From: Oscillibacter sp. ER4
GTDB lineage: Bacteria; Bacillota; Clostridia; Oscillospirales; Oscillospiraceae
Direction: 5' to 3'
Assembly (NCBI RefSeq): GCF_000765235.1
Contig: NZ_JPJG01000049.1
Location: 1 to 40,888, forward strand
Length of the DNA stretch: 40,888 nt
Shown here: positions 1-8,735 of the stretch, in pieces
How the letters are laid out: the number at the start of each line of letters is the position of its first letter
Numbering within the stretch: the first letter of the stretch is position 1
Position numbers and translations under genes: made by a program
The notes under the pieces: model-generated
The model's input: only the letters and a program-made list of their open reading frames with translations
The model's database searches: none
What the model was told of the DNA's origin: nothing

Positions 1-41
1 ATTTTTTGCAGAGAAAGGAACGCAAAAATTAAGCGTGACTT

Positions 42-68
42 TTGACGCGAGATCTGATAAAATAAAAT
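42..68 (+). promoter_or_regulatory. Possible promoter of the traX-like gene
   Basis: A TTGACG hexamer at 42-47 and TAAAAT at 63-68 are separated by only 15 bases, shorter than the preferred 17, in an AT-rich stretch 50 bases before the start codon. The assignment is weak. The window begins only 116 bases upstream of the gene, so a more distant promoter cannot be excluded. Confidence 0.3.
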
Positions 69-116
69 AAATTTGCGCAACAGCAGGGGAAAGAGAGAAA
101 TCAACAGGAGAGATCA

Positions 117-854
117 ATGAAAAAACAGTTTGACCTCAGCGCCGCGGCGCTGCACATTTTAGCGATGGCCTTCATGCTGCTCGACCACCTGTGGGCGACG
201 CTTTTTCTTTCGCAGGAGTGGATGACCTGCGTGGGACGTCTCGCGTTCCCCATTTTTGCCTTCATGGCGGTGGAGGGCTACTTCCACACGCACAGTTTCA
301 AAAAATACGCGCAGCGGATGCTGATTTTTGCGTTGCTGTCGGAAATTCCCTTTGACCTGATGTACGGCGGCACGTGGTTCTACCCTGTGCACCAGAATGT
401 TATCTGGACGCTGCTCATCGGACTTCTCGGCATTCGGGCGATGGAGGCCGTGCGGGAAAAGGGGAAGACATGGCTCTATCTTCTGACTTGCGTTGCGGTC
501 ACGGTGCTGGGCTTTGCGCTCGGCACGCTCGGCATGGTAGATTATTACGGCATGGGCGTTTTGACGGTGTTTGTGTTCTATTTCCTCCGCGGCAGAGAGT
601 GGTGGAAGCTGCTCGGGCAGATCGCGGCGCTCTATTGGATCAATGTGTCGCTCATTGGAGGACAGATTTTCCCGATCGAGCTTTTCGGACTGGAGTTTGA
701 GGTCTGCGAGCAGGGGCTTGCACTGCTCTCGCTCGTGCCCATCTGGCTCTACCGCGGGCGGCAGGGACACCACAGCAAGGCGTTTCAGTATGCCTGCTAC
801 GCGTTTTATCCGGTACATATGCTCATCCTCGGCCTTATCCAGCTGTCTCTGTAA
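117..854 (+). CDS. TraX family membrane protein
   Basis: This 245-residue protein is hydrophobic almost throughout, with about seven probable membrane segments. It carries the family hallmarks of TraX-like proteins: an N-terminal helix ending in LLDH (about residues 21-24), the motif G-R-L-A-F-P-I-F-A-F followed by VEGYFHT (about 40-58), and FALLSEIPFD (71-80). TraX was named for acetylating F-pilin, but chromosomal members in Bacillota have no settled role and may be membrane acyltransferases; no acetylation target is visible here. The start at 117 is supported by AGGAGA seven bases upstream. The gene stands alone: an AT-rich insert begins just after its stop. Family assignment is good; the biochemical function is unknown. 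Confidence 0.85.
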   Translation: MKKQFDLSAAALHILAMAFMLLDHLWATLFLSQEWMTCVGRLAFPIFAFMAVEGYFHTHSFKKYAQRMLIFALLSEIPFDLMYGGTWFYPVHQNVIWTLLIGLLGIRAMEAVREKGKTWLYLLTCVAVTVLGFALGTLGMVDYYGMGVLTVFVFYFLRGREWWKLLGQIAALYWINVSLIGGQIFPIELFGLEFEVCEQGLALLSLVPIWLYRGRQGHHSKAFQYACYAFYPVHMLILGLIQLSL

Positions 855-959
855 CAGAATACGAAAAAAGCGCTGCCGAATGCTGGGTGCCCATAAAACA
901 GGATACAACATATTATCTATGATTATGGCATCTGGCAGTCGAGGTTAGCAAAAAAACAG

Positions 960-1000
960 AATGAGCGATACTTGGTTTGAATGACCAGGTATCGCTCATT
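960..1000. terminator. Long perfect hairpin, probable bidirectional terminator
   Basis: Positions 960-976 pair with 984-1000 (17 base pairs including one G-T wobble; the outer arm is AATGAGCGATAC), leaving a 7-base loop. An A-run at about 950-956 lies before the stem and TTTT overlaps and follows its right side, so it could stop transcription from traX on the plus strand and from the fragment on the minus strand. It sits close to the left edge of the AT-rich insert, so it could also be an end structure of the element. Confidence 0.6.
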
Positions 1001-1046
1001 TTACATCTGCGACAAAGTTCACATTTTGAGGTATATCCATTACAAT

Positions 1047-1208
1047 CTAAGTGAAAACAAATGCTTTCGGGCAGTACTTTTTCAGGAATTTTTCAGCATG
1101 AGCATCAAGGTCCTTTGAGTACACATATGGGATCAAATACTGAGACAGAGCGTCTTCTTTACTGAAGCGTTCCTTGCTGTATTCACCCACAGATGTGATA
1201 GTAACCAT
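1047..1208 (-). pseudogene. Small ORF, possible truncated gene of the integrated element
   Basis: The frame encodes 53 residues from ATG at 1208 (an upstream ATG at 1265 would give 72). No good ribosome-binding site precedes either start. The C-terminal part reads as a plausible folded sequence (YVYSKDLDAHAEKFLKKYCP) and then ends after a few residues. This stretch is faintly reminiscent of the N-terminal region of ImmA/IrrE-type metallopeptidases found on mobile elements, but no HExxH motif is present and the similarity is only an impression. It is best treated as a fragment left by deletion. It faces the recombinase in the opposite orientation and overlaps the opposite-strand fragment only if the longer start is used. 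Confidence 0.3.
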
Positions 1209-1213
1209 GTTGA

Positions 1214-1525
1214 GGCCACAGCGGAGGATTCTCTTTTTGGACGGAAATGATCGTTGTACCAGCATTTTCTCTCCTTGTGCTCTTGCAAAACTACGATAGA
1301 AACAATCCGAAATATCAGTCGCTTCATAAAGTTATGGATGGTATTTCTGTAGTTGTTGGTTTTGCATTGCTGTGGTTTACGGTTGATGTGGCAATTGATG
1401 TCATATCGACAGAAGGTATCGCAGATGTTTTGATTTCTTTCTGCATACCTGTCGTTTTCTCTATAGCTTATTTACCGGTTATTTTGTTGCAGTCAAAGCG
1501 TTGTACCATGATTTATTTGTTTTGA
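1214..1525 (+). pseudogene. Fragment of a membrane protein gene
   Basis: An open frame follows an in-frame TGA at 1211. From ATG 1247 it encodes 92 residues with two clear hydrophobic helices, one around residues 30-52 and one around 60-80. A plausible protein sequence (FSFWTE) already precedes the ATG, and the only GGAGG (about 1223-1227) is some 20 bases from the ATG, which suggests that the 5' end of a longer gene has been lost. I do not recognise the family. It lies directly upstream of the recombinase and shares its AT-rich composition, so it probably belonged to the same element. Confidence 0.35.
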
Positions 1526-3259
<1,734 letters not shown>

Positions 3260-3265
3260 ACTCTC

Positions 3266-3342
3266 CCCGAAAATCGGGACTTTTAATTTTTGCTGTTTTA
3301 CGGGCACCGCCCGAAAGGCGGCGCTTTTTCGCGCCCTTTTTT
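3266..3342 (+). terminator. Tandem intrinsic terminators after the recombinase
   Basis: Three short stems follow one another: CCCGA/TCGGG (3266-3278) followed by a T-rich stretch; CCGCC/GGCGG (3307-3321) followed by T5; and GGCGC/GCGCC (3320-3335) followed by C and T6. Together they should insulate the marR promoter from recombinase transcription. Confidence 0.55.
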
Positions 3343-3364
3343 CGGAACGTTCACAATTTATTTA

Positions 3365-3392
3365 TTGACTTTGCAAAGGAAACAACTATAAT
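3365..3392 (+). promoter_or_regulatory. Strong promoter of the marR-ABC exporter operon
   Basis: TTGACT at 3365-3370 and a consensus TATAAT at 3387-3392 are separated by 16 bases. Transcription would start near 3399-3400, about 76 bases before the marR start codon. Confidence 0.75.
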
Positions 3393-3399
3393 GATGACG

Positions 3400-3413
3400 T
3401 TCTAAAATTAGAA
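3400..3413 (+). promoter_or_regulatory. Inverted repeat at the marR transcription start, probable MarR operator
   Basis: TTCTAAAATTAGAA has perfect 6-base arms (TTCTAA/TTAGAA) around AA and lies at the predicted +1 to +14. MarR-family repressors commonly bind such palindromes in their own promoter, so autorepression released by an exporter substrate is the natural inference. Confidence 0.55.
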
Positions 3414-3475
3414 TATTATCATTCGATGACGAGCAAGCGCGGCGCGTGACCGAATGAGGTCGGAAAGGAACCGAT

Positions 3476-3934
3476 ATGATGCCGAAGGAACCGATGCGCG
3501 GGGCAACGCTTTTCAGCCACGCCAACAAGATGACAAAGGCTTATCACGTTATGTTAACTCCACTGTGCAAGGAGGCAGGCCTGCCGCCGCTGGCGCTGGA
3601 CATTCTGCTCTTTCTCGCCAACAATCCCGAGCACAACACGGCGAAAGATATCTGCCGCCTGCGCGGACACAAACCGGGTATCGTCTCCGTGCACGTGGAA
3701 AGACTGGTGAATGACGGCCTTCTCGAGCGGCGGGAGATGCCGGGCGACCGGCGGCAGACGCGGCTCGTCTGCACGGAAAAGGCACAGGATATCATCACAC
3801 GCGGACGGGATATCCAGTGGCAGTTCGGACTTCGCCTGATGGAGGGTATTTCAAAGGAAGACCATGAGACGATGCACCGCTGCTTTGAAAGGATCGACGT
3901 CAACCTGGATGAGATATGCAAGGGCGGACGCTGA
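3476..3934 (+). CDS. MarR family transcriptional regulator
   Basis: The 152-residue protein has the MarR layout: N-terminal helix, winged helix-turn-helix around residues 35-100 with the recognition segment GIVSVHVERLVNDGLLERR, and a wing ending in DRRQTRLVCTEKA. A C-terminal helix would complete the dimer interface. GGAAAGG about seven bases upstream supports ATG 3476; the adjacent ATG at 3479 is equally usable. It is the first gene of an operon with two ABC exporter half-subunits 30 bases downstream, an arrangement typical of a regulator that senses the exported compound. The palindrome at its transcription start probably makes it autoregulatory. The ligand cannot be deduced. Confidence 0.9.
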   Translation: MMPKEPMRGATLFSHANKMTKAYHVMLTPLCKEAGLPPLALDILLFLANNPEHNTAKDICRLRGHKPGIVSVHVERLVNDGLLERREMPGDRRQTRLVCTEKAQDIITRGRDIQWQFGLRLMEGISKEDHETMHRCFERIDVNLDEICKGGR

Positions 3935-3964
3935 AAGCGCTTAGAAGGATCAGGAGAAACAACA

Positions 3965-5719
3965 ATGATCAAACTACTCAAAAACATGCGCCGCAAAGAG
4001 GTGCTCATGGTGCTGTTGTGCACCGTGCTTGTGGCGGTGCAGGTCTACTTTGACCTGCGGCTGCCGGATTACATGACCGATCTGACGACGCTCATCAAAA
4101 CGTCGGGGGCGACGGCGGATATCCTGTCCGTCGGCGTGAAAATGCTTGGCTGCACGCTCGCAAGCGCCGTGCTGGCCGTGGGCTGCGGGTATCTCGCGGC
4201 CAAGGCGGCGTCGGGCTTCAGCTTCACGGTGCGCGAAAAGCTCTTCCGCCACGTGATGGACATCGGCAGCGAGGAGATGCAGGACTTTTCCGTCGCCAGC
4301 CTCATCACGAGAACGACGAACGACATCACGCAAATTCAGATGATCGTGGCGATGGGCCTGCAGATGATGATCAAATCGCCGATCATGGCCGTGTGGGCCA
4401 TCATCAAAATTCTCGGCAAGAGCTGGGAGCTCTCCGCCGTGACAGCGGCATTCGTCGTGGTCATCTGCGTGACGGTGATAACGGTGATGAGCATCTGCAT
4501 CCCGCGTTTCCGCATCGTGCAGAAGCTGACCGACCAGATCAACCGTGTGGCGCGCGAAAACCTGACGGGCATCAACGTGGTGCACGCGTTCAACGCCGAG
4601 CAGTACCAGAACGACAAGTTCAACAAGCCGAGCCTTGACATGATGAATGTGCAGGTAAAGAACCAGAAGCTCTTCGCCCTCGTCCAGCCGACGATGATGC
4701 TCGGCATGAACGGCCTGGCGCTCACGATCTACTGGCTGGGTGCGGCGCTCGTCAACAACATCGCGCTGACCGATTCCGCAGCGCGCCTCACGATGTTCAG
4801 CGACGTGCTGGTGTTCAGCACGTATGCAACCTACGTGGTGATGTCTTTTATGATGCTCGTGATGATCTTCATGCTGCTGCCGCAGGCGCAGGTCTCGGCC
4901 GAGCGTATCAGCGAGGTGCTCGAGCGCAAGGCGAATATCCGTGAGGGCAGCGTGAGCGAATGCAAAGAGCACGGCACAGTGGAGTTCAAAAACGTTTCGT
5001 TCTGCTATCCGCACACTTCGGAGGATGAGCTTTCGAACATCAGCTTCCGTGTGAACAGGGGCGAGACGCTTGCCGTCATCGGCGCGACGGGCAGCGGCAA
5101 GACGACACTTGTGAGCCTGATCCCGCGCTTTTACGACGCGACGGAGGGCGAGGTGCTTGTCGACGGCGTGAACGTCAGGGATTACACGTTCGACACACTC
5201 TACAACAAGCTCGGCTACGTGACGCAGAAGGCGGTGCTCTTCGCCGGCAGCATCCGCGACAATGTCTACTTTGGCGAGAGCGAAGCGCCGGCGGACGATG
5301 AGGGCCTTGCGCAGGCCGTCGAGCTTTCGCAGGCGAAGGAGTTTGTCGACAAGCTCCCCGACGGCACGCAGCACCATGTGGCGCAGATGGGCCGCAACAT
5401 GTCCGGCGGCCAGAAGCAGCGCCTTTCCATCGCCCGCGCGCTGGCGAGAGAACCGGAGATCCTCGTCTTCGACGATTCGTTCTCCGCTCTGGACTACCGC
5501 ACGGATGCGAAGCTGCGCGAGGGGCTATCCAAGCAGCTGCACGACACGACGAAGATCATCGTCGCGCAGCGCATCAGCACCATCCGCCACGCAGACAAGA
5601 TCGTCGTGCTTGACCGCGGCGAGACCGTGGGCATCGGCACGCACGAAGAGCTGATGCGGAATTGTGACGTTTACCGCGAGATCGCGACCTCCCAGCTCAG
5701 CGCCGCGGAGCTCGCGTAA
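3965..5719 (+). CDS. ABC exporter half-transporter, degenerate-site subunit
   Basis: This 584-residue protein has an N-terminal six-helix membrane domain (about 1-310) and a C-terminal ATPase domain. Walker A is GATGSGKTT (373-381) and the signature is a good MSGGQ (479-483). The residue after the Walker B aspartate is Asp, not the catalytic Glu (ILVFDD, about 499-504), and the switch His is replaced by Gln (IIVAQR, near 535). In heterodimeric exporters of the BmrCD, LmrCD and TM287/288 type, one site is degenerate in just this way, with the partner supplying the weak signature. AGGAG lies about 10 bases before ATG 3965. It is co-transcribed with marR and the partner gene. The substrate is unknown; multidrug or lipid export is the usual role. 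Confidence 0.9.
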   Translation: MIKLLKNMRRKEVLMVLLCTVLVAVQVYFDLRLPDYMTDLTTLIKTSGATADILSVGVKMLGCTLASAVLAVGCGYLAAKAASGFSFTVREKLFRHVMDIGSEEMQDFSVASLITRTTNDITQIQMIVAMGLQMMIKSPIMAVWAIIKILGKSWELSAVTAAFVVVICVTVITVMSICIPRFRIVQKLTDQINRVARENLTGINVVHAFNAEQYQNDKFNKPSLDMMNVQVKNQKLFALVQPTMMLGMNGLALTIYWLGAALVNNIALTDSAARLTMFSDVLVFSTYATYVVMSFMMLVMIFMLLPQAQVSAERISEVLERKANIREGSVSECKEHGTVEFKNVSFCYPHTSEDELSNISFRVNRGETLAVIGATGSGKTTLVSLIPRFYDATEGEVLVDGVNVRDYTFDTLYNKLGYVTQKAVLFAGSIRDNVYFGESEAPADDEGLAQAVELSQAKEFVDKLPDGTQHHVAQMGRNMSGGQKQRLSIARALAREPEILVFDDSFSALDYRTDAKLREGLSKQLHDTTKIIVAQRISTIRHADKIVVLDRGETVGIGTHEELMRNCDVYREIATSQLSAAELA

Positions 5720-5734
5720 AGGAGGTGAGAGAAG

Positions 5735-7501
5735 ATGAAAAAGAAAAACAGCAATCCCGTCGGCGCACTCAAGCGCACGGGCGCGTATATGAGCTCGAGC
5801 ATGGGCATTATCATTTTTGCGCTCGTGCTGGCGGCGCTGAGCGCCGTGATGACGATCATCGGCCCCGACAAGATCGGCAAAATGGCGACCATCATGTCCG
5901 ACGGCCTGTTCACCGGCATCGACCTCGCCGCCATTGCGAAGATCGGCGTGTTCCTTGCCATTATTTACTGCCTGAGCGCGCTGTTTGGCTTCATCCAACA
6001 CTATATCATGGCGGTCGTGACGCTGAAAATGTCCTACCGCATGAGAGGTGAGCTCTCGGAAAAGATCAACCGCGTGCCGCAGAAGTATTTCAACACCACC
6101 TCGCAGGGCGACATTTTGAGCCGCATCACAAACGATGTGTCAACGCTCCAGCAGGGACTTACCAACAGCCTGCCGACCATCATCAGCGCCGCGACACAGT
6201 TTGTCGGCTGCCTTATTATGATGTTCGTGACCGAATGGCGCATGGCGCTCGTCGCACTGTGCATCACGCTCCTTGGCATGGTGCTGATCGTCGCCATCAT
6301 GTCGAAGTCGCAGCGCTACTTCACCGCGCGGCAGAAGAGCCTCGGCGAGCTCAACGGCTATGTCGAGGAGATGTATTCCGGCCATGAGGTCGTGCGCATC
6401 AGCCGCGCAGTCGATAAGGTCCTCGACCACTTCGACGGCCTGAACGCGGCGGTCTATGACGCAAACTGGCGCTCGCAGTTCCTCTCCGGTGTGATGCAGC
6501 CGCTCATGAACGTGATCGGCAACCTCTCGTATGTTGCCGTGTGCGTGTTCGGCTCGGTGCTGGCCATCAATGGCACGATCGAATTCGGCGTCATCGTCTC
6601 GTTCATCCTGTATGTGCGCCTCTTCACCACGCCGCTGACGCAGATCGCACAGGGCATGACGAATTTGCAGATGGCCTCCGCCTCCGCGCATCGTATTTTC
6701 GACTTCCTCGAAAGTGAAGAGCTCGGCGACGAGAGCGACAAGACCGAGAAGCTCGACGCCGTGCGCGGCGCGGTAACGTTCGACCACGTGCGCTTCAGCT
6801 ACCCCGATTCGCCCGACAAGATCATCATCAAGGATTTCTCCGCTGAGGTCCATCCGGGCCAGAAGGTTGCCATCGTCGGCCCCACCGGCGCGGGCAAGAC
6901 CACGATGGTGAACCTCCTGATGCGATTTTTCGAGGTCAACAGCGGCCGCATTACGCTCGACGGCGTGGCGACGACCGACCTGCGCCGCGAGGATGTGCAC
7001 GAGCTCTTTGGTATGGTCCTGCAGGACACGTGGCTCTTTGAGGGCACGATCCGCGAGAACCTGGTCTATAACATGGAGGGTATCACGGACGAGCAGCTCG
7101 AAACGGTCTGCAAGGCCTGCGGCCTCGACAAATTTGTCCACTCGCTGCCACAGGGCTTTGACACCGTGCTCAGCGAGAGCACGACCATCTCGGCGGGACA
7201 GAAGCAGCTTTTGACCATCGCCCGCGCGATGCTCCAGAATGCGCCGATGCTGATCCTCGACGAGGCAACGTCCTCGGTCGATACGCGCACGGAACTTCTC
7301 ATTCAGCGCGCGATGGACGAGCTGACGAAGGGCCGGACGAGCTTTGTCATCGCCCACCGCCTGTCGACCATCAAGAACGCCGACCTCATCCTCGTGATGC
7401 GCGACGGCGACGTCATCGAGAGCGGCACGCACGAGCAGCTGATGGAGCAAAACGGCTTCTACGCCGAGCTCTACAACAGCCAGTTCGCACAGGCGTCGTA
7501 A
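5735..7501 (+). CDS. ABC exporter half-transporter, catalytic subunit
   Basis: The 588-residue partner has a membrane domain (about 1-320) and an ATPase domain with Walker A GPTGAGKTT (382-390), intact Walker B with catalytic Glu (LILDEA, about 506-511) and switch His541. Its signature is the degenerate ISAGQ (485-489). This exactly complements the upstream subunit: the functional ATP site would use this protein's Walker motifs with the partner's MSGGQ, and the silent site the reverse. The pair therefore forms an asymmetric heterodimer. AAGGAGG about 10 bases before ATG 5735 gives a strong translation start, and the gap from the upstream stop is only 15 bases. A terminator follows directly. 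Confidence 0.9.
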   Translation: MKKKNSNPVGALKRTGAYMSSSMGIIIFALVLAALSAVMTIIGPDKIGKMATIMSDGLFTGIDLAAIAKIGVFLAIIYCLSALFGFIQHYIMAVVTLKMSYRMRGELSEKINRVPQKYFNTTSQGDILSRITNDVSTLQQGLTNSLPTIISAATQFVGCLIMMFVTEWRMALVALCITLLGMVLIVAIMSKSQRYFTARQKSLGELNGYVEEMYSGHEVVRISRAVDKVLDHFDGLNAAVYDANWRSQFLSGVMQPLMNVIGNLSYVAVCVFGSVLAINGTIEFGVIVSFILYVRLFTTPLTQIAQGMTNLQMASASAHRIFDFLESEELGDESDKTEKLDAVRGAVTFDHVRFSYPDSPDKIIIKDFSAEVHPGQKVAIVGPTGAGKTTMVNLLMRFFEVNSGRITLDGVATTDLRREDVHELFGMVLQDTWLFEGTIRENLVYNMEGITDEQLETVCKACGLDKFVHSLPQGFDTVLSESTTISAGQKQLLTIARAMLQNAPMLILDEATSSVDTRTELLIQRAMDELTKGRTSFVIAHRLSTIKNADLILVMRDGDVIESGTHEQLMEQNGFYAELYNSQFAQAS

Positions 7502-7505
7502 AGAA

Positions 7506-7541
7506 AAACCAGCGCAGGTGAGCCTGCGCTGGTTTATATTT
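7506..7541 (+). terminator. Terminator of the marR-ABC exporter operon
   Basis: AAACCAGCGCAGG (7506-7518) pairs perfectly with 7523-7535 around a TGAG loop, followed by TTTATATTTT. It begins five bases after the exporter stop codon. Confidence 0.85.
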
Positions 7542-7569
7542 TCTGCGGAAGAAGTTAAAAGAAAGTTTA

Positions 7570-7597
7570 TTGCCGAACTGGAAAACGGTGGTATAAT
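7570..7597 (+). promoter_or_regulatory. Promoter of the YuiD-like/oxidoreductase operon
   Basis: TTGCCG (7570-7575) and consensus TATAAT (7592-7597) are 16 bases apart, and the -10 is preceded by TG in the extended position (TGGTATAAT). It lies 54 bases before the start codon. Confidence 0.7.
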
Positions 7598-7650
7598 AAG
7601 GAACATTCAAGGGCTGACAAAGCCCGCACCGCGAAAGGAAGCGGAAACAT

Positions 7651-8112
7651 ATGAATTGGTTTCAGGAATTGCTGTCGAATCCCTTTTTGCTCATCGGTCT
7701 CTCGTCGTGGTTCTGGGCGCAGCTCATCAAGACGATCATCCATGCCATTGTGACGAAGAGCATCGACTTTACACGCCTGATCGGCGACGGCGGGATGCCG
7801 AGCGGCCATTCGGCCACGGTCTCGTCGCTCGCGACCGCGGCGGCGCTCGTCTACGGGCTCGGTTCGTTTGAATTCGCGATGGCGTTCATCTTTGCCATCG
7901 TCGTCTGCAAGGACGCGATGGGCGTCCGGCTCGAAACGGGGCGGCAGGCCGTTATCATTAACGACATCGTCGAGGCGTTCAACTCGCTCGCGTCGGAAAA
8001 GCTTCCGGAGGCGAAGCTCAAGGAGTTTGTCGGTCATACGCCGCTGCAGGTCATCGCCGGTATTCTGCTCGGCGTGGCGAACACATTTATCATGTACTAC
8101 TGCGTACTGTGA
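7651..8112 (+). CDS. Divergent PAP2 family membrane protein (YuiD-like)
   Basis: The 153-residue protein matches the divergent PAP2 (DUF212, YuiD) family in full length. Diagnostic motifs are GDGGMPSGHS at 45-54, which resembles the PSGH core of PAP2 phosphatases, and CKDAMGVR at 86-93. Hydrophobic helices lie at about 12-35, 55-72, 74-86 and near the C-terminus. PAP2 enzymes dephosphorylate lipid phosphates; the divergent family has not been clearly assigned a substrate, so phosphatase activity is inference. ATG 7651 follows an AAAGGAAG ribosome-binding site. The oxidoreductase gene starts nine bases downstream and should be on the same transcript. Confidence 0.88.
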   Translation: MNWFQELLSNPFLLIGLSSWFWAQLIKTIIHAIVTKSIDFTRLIGDGGMPSGHSATVSSLATAAALVYGLGSFEFAMAFIFAIVVCKDAMGVRLETGRQAVIINDIVEAFNSLASEKLPEAKLKEFVGHTPLQVIAGILLGVANTFIMYYCVL

Positions 8113-8121
8113 GGGAAGGAC

Positions 8122-8673
8122 ATGACGCTTTTTATTAACTGCTGCCCGCGCGGAGAATCGCGCACGGAAAAACTGGCCCGCGCGCTGCTTAAAGCGCTCG
8201 GCGAATACGAGGAGCTGCGCCTTTATGACGAGCCGCTGCACTCGCTGGGGCGCGCGGACATCGCAAAGCGCGACGCGCTGCTCGCGGAAAAGAAGTATGA
8301 CGATGAAATGTTCCGTTACGCCCGTCAGTTCGCCGCAGCGGACAGAATTGTCATCGCTGCGCCGCTGTGGGACCTGTCGTTTCCCGCGCAGCTCAAGGTG
8401 TATTTGGAGAATATCTATGTCACGGGCATCGTGACGAAGTACAGCGAGGCGGGCAAGCCCGTCGGCTTGTGCCGCGCAAGCGAGCTCTACTATGTCACGA
8501 CCAGCGGCGGGCCGTTTGACGGCCGCTTTGGCTACGACTACTGGAAGACCATCGCGCAGGACTGCTTCGGCATTCCGACTGTCAAGCTCCTGGAAGCCGA
8601 AAACCTCGACATCGTGGGCGCAGACGCGGAAAAGATCGTCGACGATGCCATCAAGGCCTACGGCCCTGCGTAA
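8122..8673 (+). CDS. Flavodoxin-fold NAD(P)H-dependent oxidoreductase (azoreductase/quinone reductase-like)
   Basis: The 183-residue protein has the flavodoxin-like fold of FMN-dependent NADH azoreductases and quinone reductases. It opens with a beta strand and a phosphate-binding loop (FINCCPRGESRTEKLA, residues 4-19). It then has the FMN-contact segment AAPLWDLSFPAQLKVYLENI (about 79-98) and the loop YVTTSGGPFDG (about 128-138). It would use NAD(P)H to reduce quinones, azo compounds or similar electrophiles in the cytoplasm; the physiological substrate is unknown. GGAAGGA lies just upstream of ATG 8122. It is the second gene of a two-gene unit closed by a strong terminator. Confidence 0.85.
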   Translation: MTLFINCCPRGESRTEKLARALLKALGEYEELRLYDEPLHSLGRADIAKRDALLAEKKYDDEMFRYARQFAAADRIVIAAPLWDLSFPAQLKVYLENIYVTGIVTKYSEAGKPVGLCRASELYYVTTSGGPFDGRFGYDYWKTIAQDCFGIPTVKLLEAENLDIVGADAEKIVDDAIKAYGPA

Positions 8674-8690
8674 AATCAAACTTGTATAGC

Positions 8691-8724
8691 AAAAAAGCTC
8701 CGTGCCAAGGCACGGAGCTTTTTT
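8691..8724. terminator. Bidirectional terminator between converging units
   Basis: A6GCTCCGTGC (8691-8705) pairs with GCACGGAGCT6 (8710-8724) around CAAG. A-runs and T-runs on both flanks let it terminate the plus-strand oxidoreductase transcript and the minus-strand P-type ATPase transcript. Confidence 0.9.
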
Positions 8725-8735
8725 ATCGGGAAAAA

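Noticed and set aside
3974-5377. Open frame of 467 codons on the minus strand opposite the first ABC exporter gene
   Set aside because: His/Arg-rich antisense frame without domains; the plus strand encodes a complete exporter subunit.
6140-7606. Open frame of 488 codons on the minus strand opposite the second ABC exporter gene
   Set aside because: Antisense shadow running through the operon terminator; no recognisable protein features.
7518-7871. Plus-strand open frame starting in the exporter terminator
   Set aside because: It starts in a terminator hairpin and overlaps the YuiD-like gene out of frame, with no domain.
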